From contig JAZNIM010000087.1 of the NCBI GenBank assembly GCA_045577475.1, forward strand, positions 1 through 56,644: a stretch of DNA of 56,644 nucleotides, given 5' to 3'. The notes beneath the pieces were generated by a model. It did not search any database. It saw only the letters and a list, made by a program, of their open reading frames with translations, and was not told the origin of the DNA. The position numbers were made by a program, and so were the translations under genes. The DNA is from UMGS1387 sp045577475 (GTDB taxonomy: Bacteria > Bacillota > Clostridia > Oscillospirales > CAG-382). Position 1 is the stretch's first letter; the number at the start of each line of letters is the position of its first letter. Below, piece by piece: positions 15,622 through 24,595 of this stretch.

Positions 15622-17166
15622 ATGGTATTAAAGGTTTTATTACTTGTTATTTTCTTTGCTGTTACGGTTGGTGTAGGTATTTACTGCCGCAAAACAGCCA
15701 CAGACGTTAACGGCTTCGTTCTCGGCGGAAGAAGCGTAGGTCCCTGGCTTACGGCGTTTGCTTACGGCACAAGCTACTTCTCGGCAGTTATTTTCATCGG
15801 CTATGCAGGTCAGTTCGGTTGGAAGTACGGTATTGCTTCCACATGGATTGGTATAGGAAATGCAGTTCTCGGCTCACTTCTTGCGTGGTACGTGCTCGGA
15901 CGCCGCACAAGAATCATGACACAAACCCTCGGCTCTGCAACTATGCCCGAGTTCTTTGAAAAGAGATACAATTCAAAGCCTCTTAAGGTTGTTGCTTCTG
16001 CCATTACATTTATTTTCCTTATTCCTTACACAGCATCTCTTTACAACGGTCTTTCAAGACTCTTTGAGTCTGCATTCGGAATTGACTATGCTTACTGCGT
16101 AATCGCAATGTCCGTTCTTACAGGTATCTATGTAATCGCAGGCGGTTACATGGCAACGGCAATCAACGACTTTATTCAGGGTATTATAATGCTTGTGGGT
16201 ATTGTTGCGGTAATCGGCGCTGTTCTTAACAGCCACGGCGGCTTCATCGGCTCACTCACAGAGCTTACAAAGGTAGCCGTTCCCGAAACAGCAGGTCCTA
16301 TAACTGAGGCAGGCACATTCGCTTCAATGTTCGGTCCTGACCCCGTAAACCTTCTCGGCGTTGTAATTCTCACATCCCTCGGTACATGGGGACTTCCTCA
16401 GATGGTTCAGAAGTTCTACGCCATCAAGAGCGAAAAATCCATCAAGAGAGGCACACTCATTTCCACATTCTTTGCTGTTATCGTTGCAGGCGGATGCTAC
16501 TTCCTCGGCGGCTTTGCAAGAATTTCAGGCGTTGAAGTGCAGCCCGGCACAGACGTTCCCGTAGGCGGCTACGATGCAGTTATTCCAAAGATGCTTGAAG
16601 GTCTTCCCACATTATTAGTTGCCATTGTTATCGTACTTGTTCTTTCAGCATCAATGTCAACCCTCTCTTCCCTTGTTCTTACATCAAGCTCAACACTTAC
16701 TCTTGACTTCATCAAGGGCACCTTTGTAAAGGACATGAAGGAAAAGAAGCAGCTTCTTATTATGCGTATTTTCATCGTTGTATTTGTCGTACTTTCCGCA
16801 GTAATTGCCATCTTCCAGGTTAAGGCAAAGAGCGATGCGGTTGCATTTATTGCACAGCTCATGGGCGTATCCTGGGGTGCTCTTGCAGGTGCATTCCTTG
16901 CTCCCTTCCTCTACGGTCTGTACGCAAAATGGGCTTCCAAGGCAGCTACATGGACTTGTATGATTTTCGGTGCAGGCATCATGATTGCAAATCTTCTGTT
17001 CAGAAGCAGTTTCCCCGTAATTCTTCAGTCACCCATCAACTGCGGTGCTTTCGCAATGCTTGCAGGTCTTGTAATCTTCCCCATCGTTTCACTTATTTCA
17101 AAGAAACCCGACAAGGATGTTGTAGAACACGCATTTACAGGAGTTTACGAAAGACTTGAAGACTAA
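15622..17166 (+). CDS. Sodium:solute symporter (SSS family), T-box regulated
   Basis: 514-residue integral membrane protein with about 13 hydrophobic segments, typical of PutP/PanF-like SSS transporters. FVLGGRSVGPWLTAFAYG (about 33-50) and the following GTSYFSAVIFIGYAGQ correspond to the conserved TM1-TM2 region. Imports a solute with Na+. The T-box in its leader indicates the substrate is an amino acid or precursor; the specifier reading suggests tyrosine, but this is uncertain. ATG at 15622 with AAAGGAAAGG upstream. It is monocistronic with a terminator at 17182-17214. The aspartate kinase upstream is in the same direction, but its function does not by itself fix the substrate. Confidence 0.9.
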   Translation: MVLKVLLLVIFFAVTVGVGIYCRKTATDVNGFVLGGRSVGPWLTAFAYGTSYFSAVIFIGYAGQFGWKYGIASTWIGIGNAVLGSLLAWYVLGRRTRIMTQTLGSATMPEFFEKRYNSKPLKVVASAITFIFLIPYTASLYNGLSRLFESAFGIDYAYCVIAMSVLTGIYVIAGGYMATAINDFIQGIIMLVGIVAVIGAVLNSHGGFIGSLTELTKVAVPETAGPITEAGTFASMFGPDPVNLLGVVILTSLGTWGLPQMVQKFYAIKSEKSIKRGTLISTFFAVIVAGGCYFLGGFARISGVEVQPGTDVPVGGYDAVIPKMLEGLPTLLVAIVIVLVLSASMSTLSSLVLTSSSTLTLDFIKGTFVKDMKEKKQLLIMRIFIVVFVVLSAVIAIFQVKAKSDAVAFIAQLMGVSWGALAGAFLAPFLYGLYAKWASKAATWTCMIFGAGIMIANLLFRSSFPVILQSPINCGAFAMLAGLVIFPIVSLISKKPDKDVVEHAFTGVYERLED

Positions 17167-17181
17167 TTAAAGACAAAATTC

Positions 17182-17214
17182 AAGGAGTCATCCCTTTGGG
17201 TGACTCCTTTTTTC
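17182..17214 (+). terminator. Terminator after the symporter gene
   Basis: AAGGAGTCA(T)CCC/GGGTGACTCCTT hairpin with one bulged T, followed by TTTTTT. Confidence 0.9.
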
Positions 17215-17229
17215 GCTGTTTAGTTTTAC

Positions 17230-19254
17230 TTACATAACGATTTCATACATCTCGAATATATCCATTTTATCAACATGGATTGTGGCAAAGCCGTCATCAA
17301 ATTTCACGGGCATTTGTGCTCCGTCAGATACTCTTATTACCTTTTTCGGCTTACTTTCCGTTCTTAACGATACATCAAAGTCGTAAAGCTTTCTTGCTCT
17401 GCCCACCTCAAAAATCTGTGTGGTGTTAAGCTGATAGCCGTTTTCTGTCTTAAAGGTAACCACCTCAACGTCTACGGGTGCATCCGTCTTTACAGGCGAA
17501 CAATAGCTGAAAGCATCACAGATAAATTCCGTGAACAGCTCCTGATAATGATAACCCTGCTGACATTCAAAGGGAAGTGCAGACCAGATGACCTCACCCT
17601 TGCCAACCTTTTTTCTGAGAATCACAGGCATGTGGGTATACACACCGGGCGGATTTGAATGAATGGAGGCATATTTAAGCTCTGTCTGTACTGTAAGAGG
17701 CTTTGTCAGGGTTGCAAGCACATCACAGTTCTCATAGCCTTCAAGTATGGGACAAGCTCCCTCATATGCAAGAGGATACTTTGCGGTAAATATACCGAAT
17801 TTGCCCATCTTGTCCGTAGGTGAAATGTAATTTGCTATTTCCTTTGTAAATCCTTCAACAGTAACCCCAAGAAGTGCTTTTACAAGCTCTCTGTTATCCC
17901 AGGAGCTGAAATACAGCTTTCCGCCGTTTTCAACATACTTTATAATTCTTTCGTTGTCGATTTTATCTTCGCATGTGAGCGCTGATGCAATAAGCACCTT
18001 GTATCCGTCAAGGTCATGGAAATGCCCCGTTATGCCGTGAGGTATGTGTTCCTTGACAAAGGCTTCGGCAATATTTACAGCGCCCTCATGATTGGTATAT
18101 GGCATCTTGACAGGCTTGTATTTACCAACGTGAGAGAAGTACAGACCTATGTCCTCAAGCATTTCCCCATGCATTTTGTCTTCAAACTTCTCAGTTTCGC
18201 TGAATACCTCGCCAAGCTGTGCATACACTCTTTCATCCAGTGTTCCTGTAAGGTCAATTGCATCAATAACCAGCGTTGCTCCGTGGTGTGCAAGAGTGTT
18301 GAAAGCTGAGGACAGCATAACGTCCTTGGATTTTGTAAGTGTGTGCTTTCGTAAGGTCTCGCATCTTGCAAACATATATTCATAAGGCTGATTTCTCGTA
18401 ATATTCTTATAGAACTTGCAGGTAAAGGAATGATTGTAGGGACTGCCGTAAAGGTCGCCGCCTGCATAGTCGCAATTGCTGTTTACTTCCTCGGCACAGC
18501 CGTAGTTCACAAGAAGTGCTCCCTGTACAAAGTTCTGCTCAACGCTTACGTCCTTGCCAAAGTACTTCTTTGTTGCGTCATATGTAAGATGTGTGAATTC
18601 TCCCATCCACTCACGGCGCTTATCGAGAAATTTCAGATACCTTTCATCACCGAGGTTGGGACTTGGTATTTCTCCGCCCACCTCATCTGCAAATCTCTTT
18701 TTGCAGTGTCCGCAATGACATTCATAAGGCCAGAAGGGCATGTCATAGAACATACCCTCAACGGTGAAATACTCGCTCATTTCCTTAATCTGGTCTACCA
18801 CAAACTGCCTGTAATCGGGATTGTTGGGACAGCAGTGACCGTATCTTGCACTTAATGCCTCATTAACGGTGGGATTCGGATTTTCAAACCCGTAGTCACG
18901 TCTTGACTTTCCGTTTTTGTCCACCATTTTCCAATCGGGATGCTTGTCGTGCTCACGGGTGTTGTATATAAGGCTGTAATAGCCGATAACATCAATGCCG
19001 TTCTCGTGGCAAAGGTCAACCGTTCTTTTTATAAGGTCCTCCCTGCCGATAAGAGCCTTATGCATGTCGCCGTTTTTGGTGGGATAATAGCAAATACCGC
19101 AGTGTGACTGAAAGTATATCATCGCTGACTGAATTTTTGCCCTTTTCAGGTTTTCAACATAGTTTTCAGGTGAAAACTCAGACAAAAGCATGTCGTCCCA
19201 GTCCTCAATATGCATGTCGCAAAGATGACGTCTGTAGGATTTACTGAACCACAT
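17230..19254 (-). CDS. Putative glycoside hydrolase (GHL6-like TIM barrel with beta-galactosidase-trimerisation-like domain)
   Basis: 674 residues, no signal peptide, so probably cytoplasmic. The N-terminal 330 residues look like the hypothetical glycosyl hydrolase family 6 barrel: DMHIEDWDD near the start, SHCGICYYPTK, GIDVIGYYSLIYN, and EGMFYDMPFWPYECHCGHC (about 170-188) with a likely catalytic acidic residue. Residues about 370-520 resemble the flavodoxin-like trimerisation domain of GH42 enzymes (DLDGYKVLIASALTC, then YVENGGKLYFSSW). A small beta domain ends the protein. The ATG at 19254 follows GGAGGAGAG; the longer frame to 19329 has no such signal. It is 46 bp from the cupin gene, probably one operon. 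The exact substrate cannot be read from sequence. Confidence 0.72.
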   Translation of the reverse strand: MWFSKSYRRHLCDMHIEDWDDMLLSEFSPENYVENLKRAKIQSAMIYFQSHCGICYYPTKNGDMHKALIGREDLIKRTVDLCHENGIDVIGYYSLIYNTREHDKHPDWKMVDKNGKSRRDYGFENPNPTVNEALSARYGHCCPNNPDYRQFVVDQIKEMSEYFTVEGMFYDMPFWPYECHCGHCKKRFADEVGGEIPSPNLGDERYLKFLDKRREWMGEFTHLTYDATKKYFGKDVSVEQNFVQGALLVNYGCAEEVNSNCDYAGGDLYGSPYNHSFTCKFYKNITRNQPYEYMFARCETLRKHTLTKSKDVMLSSAFNTLAHHGATLVIDAIDLTGTLDERVYAQLGEVFSETEKFEDKMHGEMLEDIGLYFSHVGKYKPVKMPYTNHEGAVNIAEAFVKEHIPHGITGHFHDLDGYKVLIASALTCEDKIDNERIIKYVENGGKLYFSSWDNRELVKALLGVTVEGFTKEIANYISPTDKMGKFGIFTAKYPLAYEGACPILEGYENCDVLATLTKPLTVQTELKYASIHSNPPGVYTHMPVILRKKVGKGEVIWSALPFECQQGYHYQELFTEFICDAFSYCSPVKTDAPVDVEVVTFKTENGYQLNTTQIFEVGRARKLYDFDVSLRTESKPKKVIRVSDGAQMPVKFDDGFATIHVDKMDIFEMYEIVM

Positions 19255-19300
19255 ATTCTCTCCTCCTGATACTGTTTTTTCTATAATACCATATTTCCAA

Positions 19301-19654
19301 TCAGATTTCAAGCTCGGGATTTTCCGCAAAGTGCTTGAGCATAACTATAGGCTCAGTCCCGGAGGTGTTTACAATTGTAACCCCTTCCTTTGCCGCCTTT
19401 TCGGTAACAAAAAATTCGTCGTTTGTCAGCTCACCGTAGCGTATAAGAGTGGGAGTTTCAATGTCCCAATCGCCGAATTTTCCCCTACCCTGAATAAGTA
19501 TAAAGCCGTATGCCGCCGCATCCTTTATAACAGCCGTCTGACCGGGGTATACCGTCAGCCGCTTTGCAGGTCTGCAAAATGAACGGGGTACCCAGGTGGG
19601 TGCAAGTCTTAATATTCCTTTTCCTTCTTCAAGCAGCTTTTTAGCAAGTGACAT
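19301..19654 (-). CDS. Short cupin-fold protein
   Basis: 117 residues: an N-terminal segment (KGILRLAPTWVPRSFCRPAK) followed by one small cupin-like beta domain (QTAVIKDAAAYGFILIQG, GDWDIETPTLIRYGELTNDE). From memory, clostridial proteins with this N-terminus are much longer (about 350-390 residues) and end in the same C-terminal part, so this looks like a compact version missing the central portion. The frame is intact with a good ribosome binding site (CAGGAGG), so it may be functional. It precedes the GH-like gene on the same strand and diverges from the PocR-AraC regulator. The likely role is sugar or sugar-phosphate binding or isomerisation; this is inference. Confidence 0.7.
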   Translation of the reverse strand: MSLAKKLLEEGKGILRLAPTWVPRSFCRPAKRLTVYPGQTAVIKDAAAYGFILIQGRGKFGDWDIETPTLIRYGELTNDEFFVTEKAAKEGVTIVNTSGTEPIVMLKHFAENPELEI

Positions 19655-19678
19655 AGTAAAACCTCCTGTTTTTATTTA

Positions 19679-19684
19679 ATTATA
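19679..19684 (-). promoter_or_regulatory. Probable -10 element of the cupin-GH operon
   Basis: TATAAT on the minus strand 25 bases before the start codon, without a good -35 box at 17 nt. A weak -35 suits activator-dependent transcription by the divergent AraC-type regulator. Confidence 0.45.
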
Positions 19685-19748
19685 ACAGGTTACATCACAC
19701 ATAAAAATCAACAACTGTTTCAAATAATAGCATTTTTGTTCTTTTATG

Positions 19749-19777
19749 TTGACTTTGTGCTGTTTTGATGCTACAAT
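19749..19777 (+). promoter_or_regulatory. SigA promoter of the PocR-AraC regulator
   Basis: TTGACT at 19749-19754, 17-nt spacer, TACAAT at 19772-19777. Confidence 0.8.
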
Positions 19778-19799
19778 TTTCTTGTAAGGAGGCGTGTGT

Positions 19800-20642
19800 A
19801 TGCTATCCATTGTAAAGCATGAGCTTATGCAAACCTTAGAGCATTTCTACAACGTAACGGGAATAAAAATCGTGCTGTACGACAACACAAGAAACGTGCT
19901 TGTAACATATCCCGAGGCTTTCAATCCATTCTGCACGCAAGTCAGAGGTGTGGAGTGTCTTAGAAAACGCTGTCTTGACTGCGACAACCACGGCTTCGAT
20001 ATGTGCGACAAAACGGGACAGCCTTATATTTACAAATGCCACCTGTCCATCACCGAGGCAATTGCACCCATTTATGCAGGCGACACAAAGCTTGGATATC
20101 TCATGTTCGGTCAGGTGTTATGCGAGGACGACATAAAAAAAGCAAGAAGGTGTGCTCTGGAAACAGCCAAAAATTTCGGTGTTAATGAAAAAGAGCTGTT
20201 AGCCTCCCTTGACACCTTTACCACAGCCTCAACAACCTATCTTGCCTCTGCACTTAAAATAATGAGCATGTGTGCAGGATATTTATACACCAATGAGATT
20301 ATCAAAAACAGCTCTGATGCTCTTGCAGGACGACTGAAGGAATACATAATCAGCCACATTGCCGAAAATCTTGACACAAAACAATTATGTAACGTGTTTT
20401 ACGTTTCAAAATCCAAGCTTTATAAGACCTCGCTGTCCGCCTTTGGCATGGGAATTACCCAATACATAAGGCATGAAAGAATTGAGAAAGCGAAAAAGCT
20501 GCTCACATCAACCTCTGAGTCAATATCGAGCATTGCCGCATTGACAGGTATTAACGACACAAACTATTTTTCAAGAATTTTTAAAGAAAGCACTTCACTT
20601 ACGCCGAGGCAGTACAGACAAAAGCAAATCCGAGGTTCATAA
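19800..20642 (+). CDS. AraC-family transcriptional regulator with PocR ligand-binding domain
   Basis: 280 residues. The N-terminal PocR-type sensory domain (about 5-165) contains TQVRGVECLRKRCLDCDNHG and YKCHLSITEAIAPIY, which carry the conserved Cys and His residues of this domain. The C-terminal AraC DNA-binding domain (about 180-278) has two helix-turn-helix motifs and ends with INDTNYFSRIFKESTSLTPRQYR. The ATG at 19800 is seven bases after AAGGAGG; a GTG two codons upstream is less likely. Divergent from the cupin-GH operon and convergent with the BNR/sialidase-fold gene, it probably activates this glycan locus in response to a small metabolite. Confidence 0.88.
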   Translation: MLSIVKHELMQTLEHFYNVTGIKIVLYDNTRNVLVTYPEAFNPFCTQVRGVECLRKRCLDCDNHGFDMCDKTGQPYIYKCHLSITEAIAPIYAGDTKLGYLMFGQVLCEDDIKKARRCALETAKNFGVNEKELLASLDTFTTASTTYLASALKIMSMCAGYLYTNEIIKNSSDALAGRLKEYIISHIAENLDTKQLCNVFYVSKSKLYKTSLSAFGMGITQYIRHERIEKAKKLLTSTSESISSIAALTGINDTNYFSRIFKESTSLTPRQYRQKQIRGS

Positions 20643-20656
20643 GCCTCGGATTTTTA
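20626..20656 (+). terminator. Terminator overlapping the 3' end of the AraC-type gene
   Basis: AAATCCGAGG/CCTCGGATTT (20626-20635 with 20644-20653) then Ts. The stop codon lies in the loop. Confidence 0.88.
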
Positions 20657-20675
20657 TTATATTCTCTTAAAGCAG

Positions 20676-22283
20676 TTAATCGTACAAATGAATTCCCTCA
20701 CACACACGCAGATTTAACAGCTTGTTTTCAGTCTGCTTATCAAACCCCATTTCAAGGCTCACATTCCTGTCAAAACGGGTAAAGCCAAACTGCCTTTTTT
20801 CTCCGCCGTCGCAAAATACACCGTCTGTCACAAAGTAAACAGCACACACGCCGCCGTCAAATACCGCCGTCACGGTGTGATTTCTGCCGTCGGACAGAAT
20901 TTTATCGTCATTGATAAATTCAAGTTTATCCTGACCTTTTTTTACGGTGAGCTTTATGTCGCCGTTTTCCTCACGTGTTATACAAAGTGTATCCGAGGAG
21001 TACAAAATCCCCTTTTCCTCACCTGTTTCAAAGCGAATACTGCAGGATTTTTCATTGCCAACAGACAAAGCCGCACCGTCTGTGTTTTTCCAGTCTGCCG
21101 TTTCAGAGGGACTTCCCCAAAGGCTCTCCACCTGCTTTTTGTCAAGCTTATGTACTCTTGCAATTGTTTTCTGAGTTTCGGTAAGGTAATACTCTCCCCC
21201 GTCCTCAACAAGGTCGGGATAGCTTATTCTCACCTTTGCATCCTCATCATACAAAAACGGCTGAGGCTGACCGAAATTAAGAACCATTCCATTTTCCGTC
21301 ATACATTCCACAGCACCGCACAGCCAGACGGGATTTCTGTCGTCATAGCCTTTTCCGCCGTGGTTGTGAAACCAGTAAACATACTTGCCGTTTTCGCATT
21401 TCCATATAAAATTCGCAGCTCTCGGGTGTTTTACACGTCTGCCGTTAGCAAACCTCAGCGGCTCAGGGTGTGAAAAGCTATGGCAATTGTCACGGCTGTA
21501 TGCACAGTAGGGACTGCCCGAAATTGTCCTGAACACGCAAAAAACCGTTCCATCGGACAGACGTACAAAGCTGTGCTCCTCCGAAATAATGCTGACATCC
21601 TTTGGTGCACGTATGCCGATATCCCCGTCGGGAAGCGTGTTCCATACCAGCTTTTCGGGATTTTTTTCGGTGTTGATGTTAGGACATTCAAGCAAAACGC
21701 CCTCGCTGTGCTCCATAAAGGTGCGTCCGAACTCACGGATTTTATACAGCGGAACAAGCACTCTGTCCTCAATCTCAAAAGGCTTTCCCACATTCCAGAA
21801 GTACTTTATTTCACCCTTATACGGGTTTAGCCTGTCAACCTCAAAGGTTCGCTGGGGTATATCGTACCACTTATCCGACCAGCTCAGTCCGTTATCATCG
21901 CTGTAACGGAGCACAAAGTGCCCCTGCGTATCAACACGGTAACACAGACCGTCTTTATAATCGGGGTGCGATGCAATTATGCTTCTTGTATTATCGGCGT
22001 TGAAGTTATAAAAGCAGTATATACGTCCGTATTTTGTCTTATACAAAACGGAATATGAGGATTCAGGCAGATTTTCAGGAGAAACATCGGTAATATCCTT
22101 CCAGCTTTTGCCCTTGTCACAGCTTCTCAGAGAAACCACATGCTGTCCCGCCGAGCCTTCCTCAAGACCGCCTACCGTTATTGTCATAAGCCAGTGACCG
22201 TCATCCGTTTTCACAATATAAGGCTGGTCACTGTAGCCGTCGCTGCGGATAGTATTGCCGTTTTTGATATTTCTGATATCCAT
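20676..22283 (-). CDS. BNR-repeat / sialidase-fold protein, cytoplasmic
   Basis: 535 residues with no signal peptide. The first 380 residues form a six-bladed propeller of the sialidase superfamily with Asp boxes SCDKGKSW (about 53-60), SDDNGLSW (about 127-134) and a weaker SRDNCHSF. The last 150 residues resemble a concanavalin-like beta sandwich. The FRIP arginine motif of true sialidases was not found, so exo-sialidase activity is not certain; glycan-processing hydrolase or lyase is a safer description. ATG with GGAGGAAGC upstream and a consensus promoter at 22305-22333. It is adjacent to the PocR-AraC regulator and may belong to the same glycan response. Confidence 0.75.
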   Translation of the reverse strand: MDIRNIKNGNTIRSDGYSDQPYIVKTDDGHWLMTITVGGLEEGSAGQHVVSLRSCDKGKSWKDITDVSPENLPESSYSVLYKTKYGRIYCFYNFNADNTRSIIASHPDYKDGLCYRVDTQGHFVLRYSDDNGLSWSDKWYDIPQRTFEVDRLNPYKGEIKYFWNVGKPFEIEDRVLVPLYKIREFGRTFMEHSEGVLLECPNINTEKNPEKLVWNTLPDGDIGIRAPKDVSIISEEHSFVRLSDGTVFCVFRTISGSPYCAYSRDNCHSFSHPEPLRFANGRRVKHPRAANFIWKCENGKYVYWFHNHGGKGYDDRNPVWLCGAVECMTENGMVLNFGQPQPFLYDEDAKVRISYPDLVEDGGEYYLTETQKTIARVHKLDKKQVESLWGSPSETADWKNTDGAALSVGNEKSCSIRFETGEEKGILYSSDTLCITREENGDIKLTVKKGQDKLEFINDDKILSDGRNHTVTAVFDGGVCAVYFVTDGVFCDGGEKRQFGFTRFDRNVSLEMGFDKQTENKLLNLRVCEGIHLYD

Positions 22284-22304
22284 GGTGCTTCCTCCTTTTT
22301 TATG

Positions 22305-22333
22305 ATTATATAATACATATCACTGCATGTCAA
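22305..22333 (-). promoter_or_regulatory. SigA promoter of the BNR/sialidase-fold gene
   Basis: Minus strand TTGACA (22333-22328), 17-nt spacer, TATAAT (22310-22305). Confidence 0.87.
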
Positions 22334-22352
22334 CGGTATATTGGGAAGTAAC

Positions 22353-22380
22353 AAAAGAACTGTGCTTTTTTGCACAGTCC
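22353..22380 (-). terminator. Terminator after the malic enzyme gene
   Basis: Minus strand GGACTGTGC, A-rich loop, GCACAGTTC, then TTTTG (22380-22372 with 22365-22357). Confidence 0.87.
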
Positions 22381-22390
22381 TCAGTCACAC

Positions 22391-23545
22391 TTATTCTTTA
22401 TAAGCCTCGGCAACCGCCTTTGCAACCGTTTTGCAGACTCTCTCGTCAAAAGCCTTTGGAAGAATATAATCCTCATTCAGCTCGTCATCGGAAATAAGAT
22501 TTGCAAGTGCATAGGATGCCGCAATTTTCATTTCCTCCGTAATTGCCTTTGCTCTTACGTCAAGCGCACCTCTGAAAATACCGGGAAAAGCAAGCACATT
22601 GTTAATCTGGTTTGGAAAATCACTTCTTCCCGTACCCACAATTCTTGCTCCTGCAGCCTTTGCTTCATCGGGCATAATCTCAGGCGTGGGATTTGCCATG
22701 GCAAACACAACAGCATCCTTATTCATGCTCTTAACCATTTCGGCAGTAACAAGCTTTGGCTTTGACAGTCCGAAGAACACATCCGCACCCTTCATTACTT
22801 CGGCAAGCGTTCCTCTTTCATGGTTGGGATTTGTAATCCTTGACAGTGCCTCGTGCTCAAAATTCATCTGCTCGTCACCTTCGCAAATTGCACCGTTCTT
22901 ATCGCACATGATAAGATTCTTAACGCCCACCTTAAGCATAAGCCTTCCGATTGCACAGCCTGCCGCACCTGAACCGTTGATTACAACCTTGATTTCCTCA
23001 ATCTTCTTTCCTGTCAGACGCATGGAATTTATAAGTGCCGCCACCGCAATAACCGCCGTTCCGTGCTGGTCATCGTGGAATATGGGAATATCACAGCGTT
23101 CCTTGAGCTTTCTTTCAATTTCAAAGCATCTGGGTGCACCGATATCCTCAAGGTTTATGCCGCCGAATGAGCCGCACAGAAGCTCTACCGTTCTTACAAT
23201 CTCGTCTACATCCTTGCTTCTGATACAAAGCGGAATTGCATCTATATCGCCGTACTCCTTGAAAAGAAGGCACTTTCCTTCCATAACAGGCATCCCTGCC
23301 TCGGGACCGATGTCGCCAAGTCCGAGAACCGCCGTACCGTCTGTAATTACCGCAACGGTATTCCAACGGCGTGTAAGGTCAAAGGACTTGCTTACATCCT
23401 TTTGTATTTCAAGGCAAGGCTCGGCAACACCGGGAGTATACGCAAGTGCAAGAGCCTCGGAGGTGTCTGCTTTTACGTTTGCTTTGATGGAAATTTTGCC
23501 CTTCCATTCGTAGTGCTTTTTAAGGGATTCTTTTCTGATGTCCAT
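22391..23545 (-). CDS. NAD(P)-dependent malic enzyme (malate dehydrogenase, decarboxylating)
   Basis: 384 residues converting malate to pyruvate and CO2 with reduction of NAD(P)+. Motifs: YTPGVAEPC (about 37-45), ITDGTAVLGLGDIGP (about 67-81), FHDDQHGTAVIA (about 140-151) and the nucleotide-binding GSGAAGCAIGRL (about 174-185). The length fits the short bacterial type without a phosphotransacetylase domain. The ATG at 23545 is chosen over an 18-codon extension because GGAG lies about 11 bases upstream and the extension overlaps the preceding terminator. The isomerase-like gene upstream has its own terminator, so this gene probably needs a separate promoter, which I could not place. Confidence 0.93.
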   Translation of the reverse strand: MDIRKESLKKHYEWKGKISIKANVKADTSEALALAYTPGVAEPCLEIQKDVSKSFDLTRRWNTVAVITDGTAVLGLGDIGPEAGMPVMEGKCLLFKEYGDIDAIPLCIRSKDVDEIVRTVELLCGSFGGINLEDIGAPRCFEIERKLKERCDIPIFHDDQHGTAVIAVAALINSMRLTGKKIEEIKVVINGSGAAGCAIGRLMLKVGVKNLIMCDKNGAICEGDEQMNFEHEALSRITNPNHERGTLAEVMKGADVFFGLSKPKLVTAEMVKSMNKDAVVFAMANPTPEIMPDEAKAAGARIVGTGRSDFPNQINNVLAFPGIFRGALDVRAKAITEEMKIAASYALANLISDDELNEDYILPKAFDERVCKTVAKAVAEAYKE

Positions 23546-23570
23546 TTTTTCGTTTTCTCCGTTTTTCACT

Positions 23571-23604
23571 AAAAAAAGGAAAGCCTGTTTTACAGGCAAT
23601 CCTT
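23571..23604 (-). terminator. Terminator after the TIM-barrel isomerase gene
   Basis: Minus strand AAGGATTGCCTG, TAAAA loop, CAGGCTTTCCTT with a 2x2 internal loop, then a run of Ts. Confidence 0.83.
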
Positions 23605-23614
23605 TAATTTTTAT

Positions 23615-24388
23615 TTATGCCATGTACTTCTTGAGGAAGTCTGCACTCATCTTGAGGCTTGCAAGAGGACTTCCGGGCCATCTGTCCTGCTCTACACAGT
23701 AGTTGGTAACACCGATTTTTTCTGCTGTTTCAAGAACGCCGTCCCAGTAAATACATCCGTTTCCTACTTCTGTCATTGTGGGAACAAGTCTGCCGCCTTC
23801 GTTTACAATCATAATGTCCTTGAGGTGGAGAATATCAATTCTGCCTGCCAGCTTTTCCATCCATTCTCTTACATCAGAGCCGCCTGCTGCAACCCAGCAT
23901 GTGTCGAGAACAAAGCTTGTTGTAGCCTTGTCAAGACCTTCATAAAGCTTATCCATGATTGTCTTGTAGCCGTCGATGCGAACAAATTCAAAGTTGTGGT
24001 TGTGGTATGTAAGCTTAAAGCCCTTCTTTGCGTAAACTTCTGCTGTCTTGTTGAACTGAGCGATGAACTCATCAAGACTTTCCTTGTTTGTTCTTGCATT
24101 GCCGGGCATACCGCCGATACCAACATTCTTTGTGCCCCACTTGTCGTGGATTTCCATTGTCTTTTCGGGGTCGTTTACAATCTTGTTCCAATCATAGTGA
24201 GAACCGATGATGCTGATGCCATGCTTTGCCATAAGGTCGGCACAGAATTCGTCTGTATCGTCAATGCAAGCTGTGTGACATTCGGAATATCCCATATCTG
24301 CAACTGCCTTGAAGGCTGCATCTGCGATTTCCTTATCCTTTATAAAATCACGGATTGTGTAAAGCTGAAAGCCTAATTTCTTAAACAT
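23615..24388 (-). CDS. Sugar phosphate isomerase/epimerase (xylose isomerase-like TIM barrel)
   Basis: 257 residues of the AP-endonuclease-2 fold. Landmarks: LGFQLYTIRDF at the N-terminus, ISIIGSHYDWN, LTYHNHNFEF (about 128-137), FVLDTCWVAAGG, ILHLKDI and VEQDRWPGSP near the C-terminus, with metal-binding Glu, Asp and His residues. Members interconvert ketoses, inosose or related sugars in the cytoplasm; the substrate is unknown. The ATG at 24388 has GTGAGG about eight bases upstream; the ATG two codons earlier is too close to it. It has its own consensus promoter and terminator. Confidence 0.87.
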   Translation of the reverse strand: MFKKLGFQLYTIRDFIKDKEIADAAFKAVADMGYSECHTACIDDTDEFCADLMAKHGISIIGSHYDWNKIVNDPEKTMEIHDKWGTKNVGIGGMPGNARTNKESLDEFIAQFNKTAEVYAKKGFKLTYHNHNFEFVRIDGYKTIMDKLYEGLDKATTSFVLDTCWVAAGGSDVREWMEKLAGRIDILHLKDIMIVNEGGRLVPTMTEVGNGCIYWDGVLETAEKIGVTNYCVEQDRWPGSPLASLKMSADFLKKYMA

Positions 24389-24422
24389 AGTCATTACCTC
24401 ACATAAAAATATTTGTATTTTA

Positions 24423-24451
24423 ATTATAATACACTTTACGCCCCAATTCAA
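24423..24451 (-). promoter_or_regulatory. SigA promoter of the TIM-barrel isomerase gene
   Basis: Minus strand TTGAAT (24451-24446), 17-nt spacer, TATAAT (24428-24423). Confidence 0.82.
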
Positions 24452-24595
24452 GAGGTTTTGAAAAGTTTTTTATAACTATCGTATTTTTTATCAGCACAGC
24501 TATACGTTTTCCCCCGTGTCACCCTCAAATCGGGTTTCATAGTATGTAGTGACGAAGTAATTCGTCCATACCAACTTACAGAAAGGAACCTGACT

